DNA from: Microbacterium sp. zg-B96
GTDB lineage: Bacteria > Actinomycetota > Actinomycetes > Actinomycetales > Microbacteriaceae
Reading direction: 5' to 3'
Assembly: GCF_030246865.1 (NCBI RefSeq)
Contig: NZ_CP126738.1
Span: 248,001 to 312,000, forward strand
Length of the DNA: 64,000 nt
The translations under genes and the position numbers were made by a program. A model generated the notes under the pieces. It did no database searches and was not told where the DNA came from. It worked only from the letters and a program-made list of their open reading frames with translations. Shown piece after piece: positions 35,754 to 44,039 of the stretch (its first letter is position 1; each line of letters opens with the position of its first letter).

Positions 35754-36254
35754 TCAGGTCGCCGCGTGGTGGCGGACGGGTGGGAAATCAGGGGGAACGT
35801 CGATGCCCACCGCCCTGACGAAGCGCAGGGTGAGTTCGGCGAAGGTGCGCCGCTCGGCGGCATCCCAGTCGTGGAGGGCGCCGTCGATCATCTCGAGGCC
35901 CTGGGCTACCAGGAGGGCGAACACCCGTGCGCCTGCTTCGGTGAGGGAGACGATCGTCGCGCGCCCGTCGGCGGGGTCGGGCGACTTGGCGATCAGGCCG
36001 GCGGCGTCAAGCCGGGAGAGCTGCTTGCTCATGGTCGGACGCGTCACGCGCAGGTTGGTCGCAAGGTCGCTCGCGCGCTGGGGGCCGCCGAGGCCGAGGA
36101 TGTAGACCGGCTGGATGTCGCCGGCGTCGATGGTCAGGCCGGCCTCACGGGCGATGGCCTCTTGGCGGGTGAGCGAGGACCACTGCGCCATCAGGCGGGT
36201 GAGCGAGGACAGCAGGACTGCTTCGGCAGCGGGGGCCTTCGTTGGCGTGTCCAT
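35754..36254 (-). CDS. MarR family transcriptional regulator
   Basis: 166 residues with the MarR winged helix: PQRASDLATNLRVTRPTMSKQLSRLDAAGL forms the DNA-reading helices and DPADGRATIVSLTEAG the wing. MarR proteins usually repress their own operon until a phenolic or lipophilic ligand binds. The ATG at 36254 follows TAGGAT by 6 nt, so the message is probably leaderless. An inverted repeat over the -35 region fits autoregulation. Upstream gene of a probable MarR-SDR operon. Confidence 0.88.
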   Translation of the reverse strand: MDTPTKAPAAEAVLLSSLTRLMAQWSSLTRQEAIAREAGLTIDAGDIQPVYILGLGGPQRASDLATNLRVTRPTMSKQLSRLDAAGLIAKSPDPADGRATIVSLTEAGARVFALLVAQGLEMIDGALHDWDAAERRTFAELTLRFVRAVGIDVPPDFPPVRHHAAT

Positions 36255-36260
36255 CCGTCG

Positions 36261-36289
36261 ATCCTATGCCAGGTAGTTGCCTCAGGCAA
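36261..36289 (-). promoter_or_regulatory. marR promoter with overlapping operator
   Basis: On the minus strand TTGCCT (36289-36284) and TAGGAT (36266-36261) are 17 nt apart. The perfect inverted repeat TTGCCT-N-AGGCAA (36277-36289) contains the -35 box. The -10 ends 6 nt before the ATG. Confidence 0.7.
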
Positions 36290-36325
36290 TTAAATGCCGA
36301 GGCCGCTCCGGGCGCCCAGGCGCGA

Positions 36326-36355
36326 TTGGCGGCCGGGCCCGGCGTCACGTAGGAT
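36326..36355 (+). promoter_or_regulatory. Promoter of tRNA-Ser
   Basis: TTGGCG (36326-36331), an 18-nt spacer and TAGGAT (36350-36355) lie just before the mature tRNA at 36363. Confidence 0.55.
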
Positions 36356-36362
36356 TGTCCGC

Positions 36363-36453
36363 GGTGACGTGTCCGAGCGGCCGAAGGTGCAACTCTCGAA
36401 AAGTTGTGTAGGGTAACCCCCTACCGTGGGTTCAAATCCCACCGTCACCGCCA
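36363..36453 (+). tRNA. tRNA-Ser (anticodon CGA), CCA encoded
   Basis: 91 nt including CCA. The acceptor stem GGTGACG pairs with CGTCACC (36443-36449). The anticodon stem CAACT/AGTTG encloses the loop CTCGAAA, giving anticodon CGA for codon UCG. A long variable arm (TAGGG...CCCTA) marks a type II tRNA, as expected for serine. The T arm carries GGTTCAAATCC. It is followed by an intrinsic terminator at 36505. Confidence 0.97.
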
Positions 36454-36504
36454 TAAATCCCTGATCAGGCGGTACTTCTGAGTTCCGCTGAACGGATGGG
36501 AAAC

Positions 36505-36551
36505 AACGGGCGGGTTCAGGTCTCTGTCGAGGCCCGGATCCGCCCGTTTTT
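36505..36551 (+). terminator. Terminator of tRNA-Ser
   Basis: AACGGGCGG (36505-36513) pairs with CCGCCCGTT (36540-36548) around a 26-nt loop, and the stem runs into TTTTT. Confidence 0.85.
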
Positions 36552-36569
36552 ACGCGGTTCTCAGTGCCA

Positions 36570-37598
36570 TCAGATTCTCCGAGCGCCGGATGTCGAGCCG
36601 GTCGACTCTCGAAAGCGACTGACTCGATAGCGAACAGTGTTCACGGGCGCTTGCAGCCTGCCCGCTGCGACCTTCGCGTCCTGATCACAAGCCGTCGCCT
36701 CGACGAACTGCTGCCGCATCCAGATGTGCTCCGGATCGTGCGTGTGGATCGGATGCCACCACAGGGCGTTGCTGATGGGGGTCGGGTCGAACGGGGGCTC
36801 TATCGCGCGAACCCCGCCCATGCCGACGAGGAGGTCGGCGAGTCGCGACTGCACCATCGCGAGGCGGCGGGTTCCCGAGATGAACGGTGCCAGCGACAGG
36901 AAACTCTCCACGACGGCCTCCACGCGCGGCTCGACGCCGAGGTGCTGCAGCTGCTGGCTGACGGAGGTGAAGGCGGTGCGGGACTGGTATGTGTAGACCC
37001 ATGGTGCGGCGGCCATGTCCGCCATGCTCAGCGTCGCTCCGATGCTGTTGTTGGAGGTGGCTGCGAGGACGACCCAATAGTCCTTGTTCAACGTGAGGTG
37101 TGGGAGGTCGGCGACGAAGCCGTGCGGCAGGAGAAGGGCATCGGTCGAGCGCAGCTTTTCGTCGATGTTCTCGATGATCTGCGGTGAGTGGAGCATGAAG
37201 CGGAGCTTCACGGCGGGCGCCCGCGCCGCGGCCAGTTTCGACACCGCCTGCCCGATCGTGGCGAATCCGTAATCGGATCCGTAGACGGAGAACTCCCGGG
37301 TCGAGGTGCTCGGGACCCACTCGGTCTGACTCTCGAACACGCGCCGCGCCATCTCCAACGCGATGGAGGTGTGTTCGAGGAGGCGGATGGCCAGCGGCGT
37401 GAGCTCGTACTCGTGGCCACGGCGGGTGAGGATCGGATCGGAGAAATGCGTGCGCAGACGCGCCAGTGACGCCGAGAGTGCCGGTTGACTCAGTCGCAGT
37501 CGCTGTGCCGCCCTCGTGACGCTGCGTTCGGTCAGGAGCGCGTCCAGCGCCGTGAGCAGATTGAGGTCCAATCGGGACAGCGGTGGCTTCTCTGCCAT
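36570..37598 (-). CDS. LysR family regulator of the aromatic operon
   Basis: 342 residues, long for LysR because of an Arg/Ser-rich tail. The N-terminal winged helix is clear (LDLNLLTALDALLTERSVTRAAQRLRLSQ) and has the NodD/NahR/PcpR-group signature of regulators of aromatic catabolism. The rest is a periplasmic-binding-protein-like ligand domain. AAGGAG precedes the ATG by 6 bases. It is divergent from the ring-cleavage operon, and the 155-base gap contains inverted repeats, so it is very likely the operon's inducer-dependent activator. Confidence 0.9.
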   Translation of the reverse strand: MAEKPPLSRLDLNLLTALDALLTERSVTRAAQRLRLSQPALSASLARLRTHFSDPILTRRGHEYELTPLAIRLLEHTSIALEMARRVFESQTEWVPSTSTREFSVYGSDYGFATIGQAVSKLAAARAPAVKLRFMLHSPQIIENIDEKLRSTDALLLPHGFVADLPHLTLNKDYWVVLAATSNNSIGATLSMADMAAAPWVYTYQSRTAFTSVSQQLQHLGVEPRVEAVVESFLSLAPFISGTRRLAMVQSRLADLLVGMGGVRAIEPPFDPTPISNALWWHPIHTHDPEHIWMRQQFVEATACDQDAKVAAGRLQAPVNTVRYRVSRFRESTGSTSGARRI

Positions 37599-37641
37599 GG
37601 CGACTCCTTAAGGGACGGCGACGGTGCCGAAGAGTATCCCG

Positions 37642-37714
37642 CCACTATAAATGGGATCGATGCCCGGCATCGACAACCGGGTGTTCCCTGATAAGTCAAC
37701 GGCGTCGATAGTGG
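37642..37714. promoter_or_regulatory. Divergent control region of lysR and the aromatic operon
   Basis: A perfect 17-base palindrome, TCGATGCC-C-GGCATCGA (37657-37673), lies in the gap. CCACTAT (37642-37648) and ATAGTGG (37708-37714) form a second, wide inverted repeat. TTCCCT (37684-37689) and GATAGT (37706-37711) make a weak rightward promoter with a normal spacer of about 16 nt. The TATAGT read leftward at 37648-37643 could be the lysR -10. The arrangement fits a LysR recognition site plus activation site. Confidence 0.6.
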
Positions 37715-37753
37715 AAGCACGGGGCGCACGGAGCCCTTTCGGAAAGGTCAAGG

Positions 37754-38764
37754 ATGATCATGCTTCTCTCTCACCTCTCGTACGTCACGATCACGTCGAC
37801 GGATGTCGAGGCATCGGTGGAGTTCTACAGGGACCAGGTCGGGCTCACCGAAGTCGAGCGCGTGGGCGACGCCGTCTACCTGCGCTGCTGGGGCGACTAC
37901 TACGCCTACTCACTCGTGGTGGTGCCCGGTGACGAACCGTCGCTCGCGACGATGGCGTGGCGGACCTCCAGCGCCGAGGCGCTGAACGAGGCCGTGCGCC
38001 GGATCGAGGCCGCCGGGGTGCAGGGCGAATGGGTCGAGCAGCACGCGATCGGTCGCGCCTACCGCTTCACGGGTCCGTGGGGGCACTCGATGACGCTGCA
38101 CTGGGATGTCACTCGGCACCGCGCGGAGCCGTCGGCCGCGTCGATCTACCCCGACCGGCCCGAAAAGCGCAGTCATGTCGCCGGCGCTCCGCGCCAGCTC
38201 GACCACGTCACGATCGCCGCGAGCGACGTCGACGGGTTCGCGCGCTGGTACAACGAGGTGCTGGGCTTCCGGATCATGGCGCGTACCGTGCTCGACGAGG
38301 CGCCCATCTCGGTGTTCTCGGTGCTCACCACGAACGAGAAGTCGCACGACCTCGGCGTCGTGCTCGACGGTTCCTCGCGCGCCGGGCGGGTCAACCACTA
38401 CGCCTTCTGGGTCGACACCCGCGAGGAGCTGCTCATCGCCGCCGACGTCCTCATGGAGCGTGGCACCGCGATCGAGTACGGGCCTTCCATCCACGGCATC
38501 GGCGAGCAGAGCTTCCTCTATTACCGCGAGCCCTCGAGCATGCGGATCGAGCTGAACACCGGCGGCTACCGCAACTACGTGCCCGACTGGGAGCCGCAGA
38601 CGTGGAAACCGTCGCTGGGGTCGAGCAACGTGTACCGCAACGCTGCGATGCCGATGTCGATGACGGAGTCGTTCCCGCCCGCCGATGGGCCCACCGCCAC
38701 GGAGGAAGGCGTTCCCGACGAGATCAAGGCCGCGCTGCTGAACCCGTACACCCGTCACGGCTGA
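37754..38764 (+). CDS. Extradiol ring-cleavage dioxygenase (catechol 2,3-dioxygenase type, VOC family)
   Basis: 336 residues with two VOC domains (about 1-120 and 145-290). It should open a catechol-type ring next to the hydroxyls using Fe(II) and O2. The metal ligands in the second domain are H151 (LDHVTI), H215 (VNHYAFW) and E266 (MRIELN), with a conserved Tyr nearby. A tail of about 65 residues is longer than in BphC. The ATG at 37754 lies 6 bases after GGAAAGG. First gene of the operon; its substrate is probably made by the FAD monooxygenase or the amidohydrolase encoded downstream. Confidence 0.88.
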   Translation: MIMLLSHLSYVTITSTDVEASVEFYRDQVGLTEVERVGDAVYLRCWGDYYAYSLVVVPGDEPSLATMAWRTSSAEALNEAVRRIEAAGVQGEWVEQHAIGRAYRFTGPWGHSMTLHWDVTRHRAEPSAASIYPDRPEKRSHVAGAPRQLDHVTIAASDVDGFARWYNEVLGFRIMARTVLDEAPISVFSVLTTNEKSHDLGVVLDGSSRAGRVNHYAFWVDTREELLIAADVLMERGTAIEYGPSIHGIGEQSFLYYREPSSMRIELNTGGYRNYVPDWEPQTWKPSLGSSNVYRNAAMPMSMTESFPPADGPTATEEGVPDEIKAALLNPYTRHG

Positions 38765-38844
38765 GCGCTGCTCGTTTTGTCCCGGGGCGGCCGCCGTGTT
38801 GCTGCCGCCCTGGGACGCCGTACGTCACGACTCGAGGAGGACTC

Positions 38845-39810
38845 ATGACCCATACCCCACCTACCGCCCCCTTCGCCCTCGCCCGATACCGGCAGGGCGA
38901 TGATGTCGTTCTCGGGCTCGTCGCCGGCGACCGCATCCGTCCCCTCGGTGAGGAGGACCTGGGAGCCGCCGATCTGAACGCGTTCCTCGCGGAACCCGAA
39001 TGGGAACGTCTCGCAGCGCTCGCCGAGGCGGAGGGGCCGTGGACTCCGCTGTCCGAGGTGGTTCTGACCGCTCCGGTGCAGCCGCGCCAGGTGCTGCAGG
39101 CCGGCGCGAACTATCGCACGCATGTCGTGCAGCTGATCGTCGGCGGACTCACCAAGGGCGAGTCGGCGCTGACGCCGGAGGAGGCGCGGGCCCGTGCCGA
39201 ACGCATCATGGATGCGCGCGCCGCCAGCGGTCGCCCGTTCGTCTTCATCGGCATGCCGCAGTGCGTCGTGGGAGACGACGTCCCCCTCACGCTTCCGTCC
39301 TACAGTGACGTGCATGACTGGGAGCTCGAACTCGCCGTCGTCATCGGCCCCGAGGCGTTCCGCGTGGGCCGAGACGAGGCCATGAGCCACGTTGCGGGGT
39401 ACACGATCACCAACGACATCTCGACCCGCGATCTGCTCTTCCCCTCCGACGTGGGCGACATCGGCGCCGACTGGTTCAGCGCCAAGAACGCGCCGGGCTT
39501 CCTCCCCACGGGGCCCTACCTCGTCCCGGCGCCGTTCGTTGACCCCGCGAATCTCGCCATCCGCCTGGAGCTGAACGGCGAGGTGATGCAGGATGCCACG
39601 ACCGCGGAGCTGGTCTTCGACGTCGCCGCGCTCGTCTCGACCGCGTCCCAGACGCTGCCGCTTCTGCCGGGCGACATCCTCCTCACCGGCAGCCCCGCGG
39701 GCAACGGCCAGCACTGGAAACGATTCCTGCGCGATGGTGACGTGATGACCGGCACGATCGAGGGCGTCGGCACGCAAGTCGTCCGCTGCGTCGCGGAGGC
39801 GGCCGCATGA
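38845..39810 (+). CDS. Fumarylacetoacetate hydrolase family protein (copy 1)
   Basis: 321 residues. FAH-family enzymes cleave, decarboxylate, hydrate or isomerise ring-fission products. The metal site lies in DWELELAVVIG (Glu ligands), followed by AGYTITNDISTRDLLF and GDILLTGSPAG. An unusual insert, GGLTKGESALTPEEARARAE at about residues 100-120, precedes the core. GAGGAGG lies 5 bases before the ATG, a strong start in an otherwise long open frame. It probably acts one step after the dioxygenase. The stop overlaps the next gene (ATGA). Confidence 0.85.
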   Translation: MTHTPPTAPFALARYRQGDDVVLGLVAGDRIRPLGEEDLGAADLNAFLAEPEWERLAALAEAEGPWTPLSEVVLTAPVQPRQVLQAGANYRTHVVQLIVGGLTKGESALTPEEARARAERIMDARAASGRPFVFIGMPQCVVGDDVPLTLPSYSDVHDWELELAVVIGPEAFRVGRDEAMSHVAGYTITNDISTRDLLFPSDVGDIGADWFSAKNAPGFLPTGPYLVPAPFVDPANLAIRLELNGEVMQDATTAELVFDVAALVSTASQTLPLLPGDILLTGSPAGNGQHWKRFLRDGDVMTGTIEGVGTQVVRCVAEAAA

Positions 39811-40805
39811 CCGCGCCGAGCGAGCACCCGGCCGACCTCGACCGCAACGACCCCGAAGGCGAGATCGCCGCGCGCGTGACGGCGTATCGCAATTGGGGCC
39901 GGTGGGGTGAGGACGACGTCCTGGGCACCCTCAACTTCATCGACGAGGCCAAGCGCGTCGAGGCGGCGGCACTCGTGACGCAAGGGCGTGTCGTCTCGCT
40001 GTCGCAGGCGTTCAACACGGACGGCCCTCAGAAGGGGTGGCGGCGCCGGATCAATCCCGTCCACACCATGACCGACACCGGCACCGACGCCGAACGCGGC
40101 AACCAGCCGTTCCCGCACGGCATCGGCGGCGCCGACGACTACATCACGATGCCTCTGCAGTGCTCCACGCAGTGGGACGGCCTCGGCCACATCTTCGACC
40201 ACGGGATGGCGTGGAACGGTCGCCGTGCGGGCGATGTCGTCACCAGTGACGGCGACCTCGTCACCGGGATCGAGCACGCGGCCGCTGTCATCGTCTCCCG
40301 TGGCGTCCTGCTCGACATGGGGCGCTTCCTGCAGCCCGACACCGGAGAACTGCCCGACGGCTACGGCATCACCGCCGCCGACCTCGACGCGTGCATCGCG
40401 GCGCAGGGGGAGTCCAGCCGGGTCGGACGCGGCGACATCCTGCTGGTGCGCACGGGCCGGCTCGCCCGTGCCCGGCGGGAGGGGTGGAACGACTATGCCG
40501 GCGGCGAAGCGGCCGGCATGTCGCTGACCACCGCCGGCTGGCTGCACAGAAGCGAGGTCGCAGCGGTCGCCACCGACACGTGGGGCTTCGAAGTGCGCCC
40601 CAACGAGTTCGACGTGCCGTCGTTCCAGCCTCTGCACCAGATCGCGATCCCGAACATGGGGCTCACGATCGGTGAGATGTGGGACTTCGACGAGCTCGCC
40701 GACGCGTGCGCCGCACGCGGACGCTGGGACGTGCTGCTGTCGGCGCCACCCCTGCCGATCACCGGGGCGGTCGGTTCGCCGATCAATCCGGTGGCCGTCT
40801 TCTGA
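39807..40805 (+). CDS. Cyclase family protein (kynurenine formamidase/isatin hydrolase-like)
   Basis: 332 residues. The family hydrolyses amides or lactams with a metal bound by a HxGTHxDxxxH motif. Here the corresponding segment reads QCSTQWDGLGH, so the first His is replaced and GTH is replaced by STQ. This variant belongs to a larger sub-group often seen in soil bacteria. Other conserved parts are GVLLDMGRF, GDILLVRTG and the C-terminal QIAIPNMGLTIGE. Coupled to the FAH gene by an ATGA overlap. The altered motif makes the reaction uncertain. Confidence 0.78.
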   Translation: MTAPSEHPADLDRNDPEGEIAARVTAYRNWGRWGEDDVLGTLNFIDEAKRVEAAALVTQGRVVSLSQAFNTDGPQKGWRRRINPVHTMTDTGTDAERGNQPFPHGIGGADDYITMPLQCSTQWDGLGHIFDHGMAWNGRRAGDVVTSDGDLVTGIEHAAAVIVSRGVLLDMGRFLQPDTGELPDGYGITAADLDACIAAQGESSRVGRGDILLVRTGRLARARREGWNDYAGGEAAGMSLTTAGWLHRSEVAAVATDTWGFEVRPNEFDVPSFQPLHQIAIPNMGLTIGEMWDFDELADACAARGRWDVLLSAPPLPITGAVGSPINPVAVF

Positions 40806-40847
40806 CACACACCACCGCACACCCGAACAGAACAGAGAGGTTCTGAC

Positions 40848-41981
40848 ATGACTGCAGTGCACACCGTCGCAATCGTGGGGTCCGGCGTCGCCGGCCTGGC
40901 CGCCGGCATCCAGCTGGCCAAGGCCGGCGTCGAGGTCGATCTCTTCGAAGCCAAGCCGCAGCTGACCGCCCTCGGCTCCGGCATCAGTCTGCAGGGCAAC
41001 GCCCTGCGGGTGTTCGACGCGCTGGGCGCGTGGGACGACATCCGCGAGGCCGGATACCCGTTCGAGGGGCTCACCTTGCGCGCGCCCGGTCCCGGTGCTC
41101 CCGTGGTCGCCGAGCTTCCCGATGTGAAGACGGGAGGTCCGGATTATCCGGCCGGGATGGGGATGCCGCGGGCAGAGCTTGCCCGCATCCTCTTGGCGCA
41201 CGCCGAGCGCGCGGGCGTGCAGGTGCACTTCGGAGCGAAGCTGACCGGCCTCACCCAGGATGCGGACGGCGTCCAGATCGAGATCGAGGGCGCGCCTGCC
41301 GGCCGCTACGACCTCGTGATCGGCGCGGACGGGCTGCACTCGACGGTGCGCGAGCTCATCGGGATCGAGGCGAAGCCCGAGTCGACGGGGATGGGGATCT
41401 GGCGCACGTTCGTCTCGCGCCCGGCGGAGGTCGAACGCAGCACGCTCTACTACGGTGGGCCGGTCTACATCGCCGGCTACACCCCGACGGGTGAGGACAG
41501 CATGTACGCGTTCCTCGTGGAGAAGGCAGAAGACCGCTTCGGCGTCGACCCTGACGAGGCGCGCCGGCTCATGCTCGAGGCATCGCGTGCGTACGACGGG
41601 CCGTGGAACCAGATCCGGGCCGACATCGAAGCCGGCGCTGACGCGCACTACACGTGGTTCACGCAGCATCTCGTGGCAGAGCCGTGGAACCGTGGCCGCG
41701 TGGTCATCATCGGTGACGCCGCGCACAGCTGCCCCCCGACGATCGCCCAGGGCGCCGCGCAGGGGGTGGAGGATGCCTTCGTCCTCACCGAACTGCTCAC
41801 GCGGGGCGAGAGCCTCGACCAGGGGATGTGGGACGAGTTCCACGCCCGCCGCATCCCCCGCGCGGGGGCGGTGGTGGCAGCGTCGGTGCAGCTCGGCCAA
41901 TGGCAGATCGACGGTGATCGCAGCGCCGACGCCGGCGGGCTGATCTTCGGGATCGCGCAGAAGATGGCAGAGCCCGCATGA
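40848..41981 (+). CDS. FAD-dependent aromatic monooxygenase (salicylate hydroxylase-like)
   Basis: 377 residues, class A flavoprotein monooxygenase. The FAD motif is GSGVAG (residues 11-16), the DG motif GADGLHSTVR (about 160), and the ribose-binding GDAAHSCPPTIAQGA (about 288). These enzymes hydroxylate, sometimes with loss of a carboxyl group, using NAD(P)H and O2. AGAGAGG precedes the ATG. It probably prepares the ring for the extradiol dioxygenase. The next gene starts inside its stop. Confidence 0.88.
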   Translation: MTAVHTVAIVGSGVAGLAAGIQLAKAGVEVDLFEAKPQLTALGSGISLQGNALRVFDALGAWDDIREAGYPFEGLTLRAPGPGAPVVAELPDVKTGGPDYPAGMGMPRAELARILLAHAERAGVQVHFGAKLTGLTQDADGVQIEIEGAPAGRYDLVIGADGLHSTVRELIGIEAKPESTGMGIWRTFVSRPAEVERSTLYYGGPVYIAGYTPTGEDSMYAFLVEKAEDRFGVDPDEARRLMLEASRAYDGPWNQIRADIEAGADAHYTWFTQHLVAEPWNRGRVVIIGDAAHSCPPTIAQGAAQGVEDAFVLTELLTRGESLDQGMWDEFHARRIPRAGAVVAASVQLGQWQIDGDRSADAGGLIFGIAQKMAEPA

Positions 41982-43000
41982 CCGCGCCGCCGCAGTCCGT
42001 CACCGACGTCCACGCCCATCTTCTCCTGCCTGGGCTGCACGCCGAGGTCGCGCGCCGCGCCCCCGACCTCGTCGCCGAGGCCGCTGCACTGGAGCTCGTG
42101 CGCCACGGTGCCGACAGCCAGGCGGTGTCAGGACCGATGGTCGGTGCCCGCGTCCCCAAGCTCACCGACGTGGGCCTGCGCCTGGCTGCGATGGACGCGC
42201 AGGGCGTCGACGTGCAGTGGGTCAGCGCCTCGCCCAACCATTTCTATCCGTGGGCGCCCGAGGGACTTGCGGTGTGGGCCGCGGCTGAGGCGAACCGTCT
42301 CATCGCAGAGCACACCGCACAGGCGCCGGATCGCCTCGTGGGACTGGGACTCGTGCCCCTGCAGCATCCGGAGCGCCTCGTCGAACTGCTCGACGACGCC
42401 GTGCTCGGCCGCGGGCTCGCGGGGGTGGAGATCTCTTCCTTCGCCGGTGACGTGGAACTGTCGGACGAGCGGCTGGAGCGGTTCTGGGCGCGCGCGGCGG
42501 AGCTCGGCTGCGTCGTCTTCCTGCATCCGTTCGGCTGCTCGCTCGACGAGCGGCTCGACCGGTTCTACCTCGCCAACACCGTCGGGCAGCCCGTCGAGAA
42601 CGCCGTCGCCCTGTCGCACCTGATCTTCGCGGGGGTGCTGGACCGTCACCCCGGTCTCCGGCTCGTCGCGGCGCACGGCGGCGGGTACCTGCCGACCTCG
42701 ATCGGCCGCAGCGATCACGCGTGGCGCGTGCGTCCCGATGCGCGCGTCTGCGCGCACGAACCGTCCAGCTACCTGCGGAGGATCTGGTTCGACACGGTCG
42801 TGCACGACGCCGGCGCGCTGCGTCACCTCATCGAGGTCGCCGGCGAGAGCCAGGTCGTGCTCGGCAGCGACTTCCCGTTCGATATGGGCTTGGAGGATCC
42901 CGTCGCCTTCGTGGAGTCCGCCGGTCTCGCACCGCAGGCCGCGGAGCGCATCCTGCGCTCAAACGCGGCGGCCCTGCTGGGAAAGACGGTGGACGCATGA
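41978..43000 (+). CDS. Amidohydrolase-2 family decarboxylase/hydrolase (ACMSD-like)
   Basis: 340 residues of the TIM-barrel amidohydrolase-2 group, which includes ACMSD and gamma-resorcylate decarboxylase. The metal ligands are H12 and H14 (DVHAH), the His in VVFLHPFG, the His in AAHGGG, and the Asp in LGSDFPFDMG. In such operons the enzyme usually removes a carboxyl group from a benzoate-type intermediate or from the ring-opened semialdehyde. It overlaps the monooxygenase by 4 bases and the second FAH gene by 4 bases. Confidence 0.85.
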   Translation: MTAPPQSVTDVHAHLLLPGLHAEVARRAPDLVAEAAALELVRHGADSQAVSGPMVGARVPKLTDVGLRLAAMDAQGVDVQWVSASPNHFYPWAPEGLAVWAAAEANRLIAEHTAQAPDRLVGLGLVPLQHPERLVELLDDAVLGRGLAGVEISSFAGDVELSDERLERFWARAAELGCVVFLHPFGCSLDERLDRFYLANTVGQPVENAVALSHLIFAGVLDRHPGLRLVAAHGGGYLPTSIGRSDHAWRVRPDARVCAHEPSSYLRRIWFDTVVHDAGALRHLIEVAGESQVVLGSDFPFDMGLEDPVAFVESAGLAPQAAERILRSNAAALLGKTVDA

Positions 43001-43968
43001 GAATCGCTCGCTGGACCCACGAAGAGGTCGTGGGGGAGGGCTTCGTCGTCGACGGCCGCGTCGTGCCCTTCCCGGACGGGCTGACGGTCGCCGACGCCCT
43101 CGCCCGGGGGATCGACGGAGCCGCCGCGCTGCTGTCGCGCGTCGCCGACGCCGCCGGCATCCCGCTCGCCGACGTGGACCTCCTCGCCCCCGTCGTACCC
43201 CCATCCGTGCGCGACTTCGTCGCCTTCGAGGAGCACGTCGAAGGTGTGAGTGCCGGAGTAGAGGGGAAAATCGACGTGCCGCCCGAGTGGTACCAGGCGC
43301 CGACGTTCTACTTCACAAACCCGCACACGATCCTCGCCCCGTTCCAGGAGGTCGCGCCACCGGTCACCGAGCGCCTCGACTTCGAGCTCGAGGTCGCCGT
43401 CGTGATCGGGGCAGTGCCGGGATCGACGGGGTCGAACCTCACGCCGGACGCGGCCGCCGAGCACATCTTCGGGTACACGATCATGAACGACTGGTCGGCC
43501 CGCGACCTGCAGGCCCGCGAGATGAAGGTGCGCCTCGGGCCGTGCAAGGGCAAGGACTTCGGCACGACGCTGGGGCCCTGGATCGTGACGGCGGACGAGC
43601 TCGCGCCCTACCTCGACGCGGAGGGCTTCCTCGCCGTCCGCGCCGAGGTGTACGTCAACGACGCGCTCGTCGGCGAGGACCTCGTGTCCAACGCGGGCTG
43701 GCCGTTCCCGGAGTTGGTGGCGTACGCGTCGCGCAACTCGCGGGTGGTCCCCGGCGATGTGCTCGGCTCGGGCACCGTCGGCAACGGAGGATGCCTCGGC
43801 GAGCTGTGGGGGCGCAACCAGGGCCTCATCCCGCCTCCGCTGCAGACCGGCGACGAGGTGCGGATGGTCGTCGAGGGCATCGGCGAGATCCGCGCCCGCG
43901 TCGGCGCCCCCGTGCCGGCTCCGGTTCTGCCGCCCGCACGCCCGCGCTCACGGGCGCGTCGTCGCTGA
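42997..43968 (+). CDS. Fumarylacetoacetate hydrolase family protein (copy 2)
   Basis: 323 residues, more like the 2-hydroxyhepta-2,4-diene-dioate isomerase and FAA hydrolases than copy 1. It has PPSVRDFVAFEEHVEG, then DFELEVAVVIG with the metal Glu residues, GYTIMNDWSARDLQAREM, and GDVLGSGTVGNGGCLGELWG. A short Pro/Arg-rich tail (PARPRSRARRR) ends the protein. The start is the ATG overlapping the amidohydrolase stop; the open frame upstream is a shadow. Two unlike FAH proteins in one operon suggest consecutive steps such as isomerisation and hydrolysis. Confidence 0.85.
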   Translation: MRIARWTHEEVVGEGFVVDGRVVPFPDGLTVADALARGIDGAAALLSRVADAAGIPLADVDLLAPVVPPSVRDFVAFEEHVEGVSAGVEGKIDVPPEWYQAPTFYFTNPHTILAPFQEVAPPVTERLDFELEVAVVIGAVPGSTGSNLTPDAAAEHIFGYTIMNDWSARDLQAREMKVRLGPCKGKDFGTTLGPWIVTADELAPYLDAEGFLAVRAEVYVNDALVGEDLVSNAGWPFPELVAYASRNSRVVPGDVLGSGTVGNGGCLGELWGRNQGLIPPPLQTGDEVRMVVEGIGEIRARVGAPVPAPVLPPARPRSRARRR

Positions 43969-43987
43969 CGGCATCTCGGGACAACAG

Positions 43988-44030
43988 AAGATCGCCCCCC
44001 GCACGGTATCCGTGCGGGGGGCGATCTTTT
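43988..44030. terminator. Bidirectional terminator between the aromatic operon and the importer operon
   Basis: A perfect 19-bp stem, AAGATCGCCCCCCGCACGG (43988-44006) with 44010-44028, has a 3-nt loop and ends in TTTT on the plus strand. On the minus strand it ends in CTTCTGTTGT. It separates two convergent operons. Confidence 0.9.
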
Positions 44031-44039
44031 GCGTTGCGG

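Noticed and set aside
36363..37598. Mobile element or integrase next to tRNA-Ser
   Set aside because: No integrase, transposase or repeated tRNA end is visible; the adjacent gene is a LysR regulator.
39516..41900. Long minus-strand open frame across the aromatic operon
   Set aside because: Covers three well-supported plus-strand genes and has no recognisable domain.
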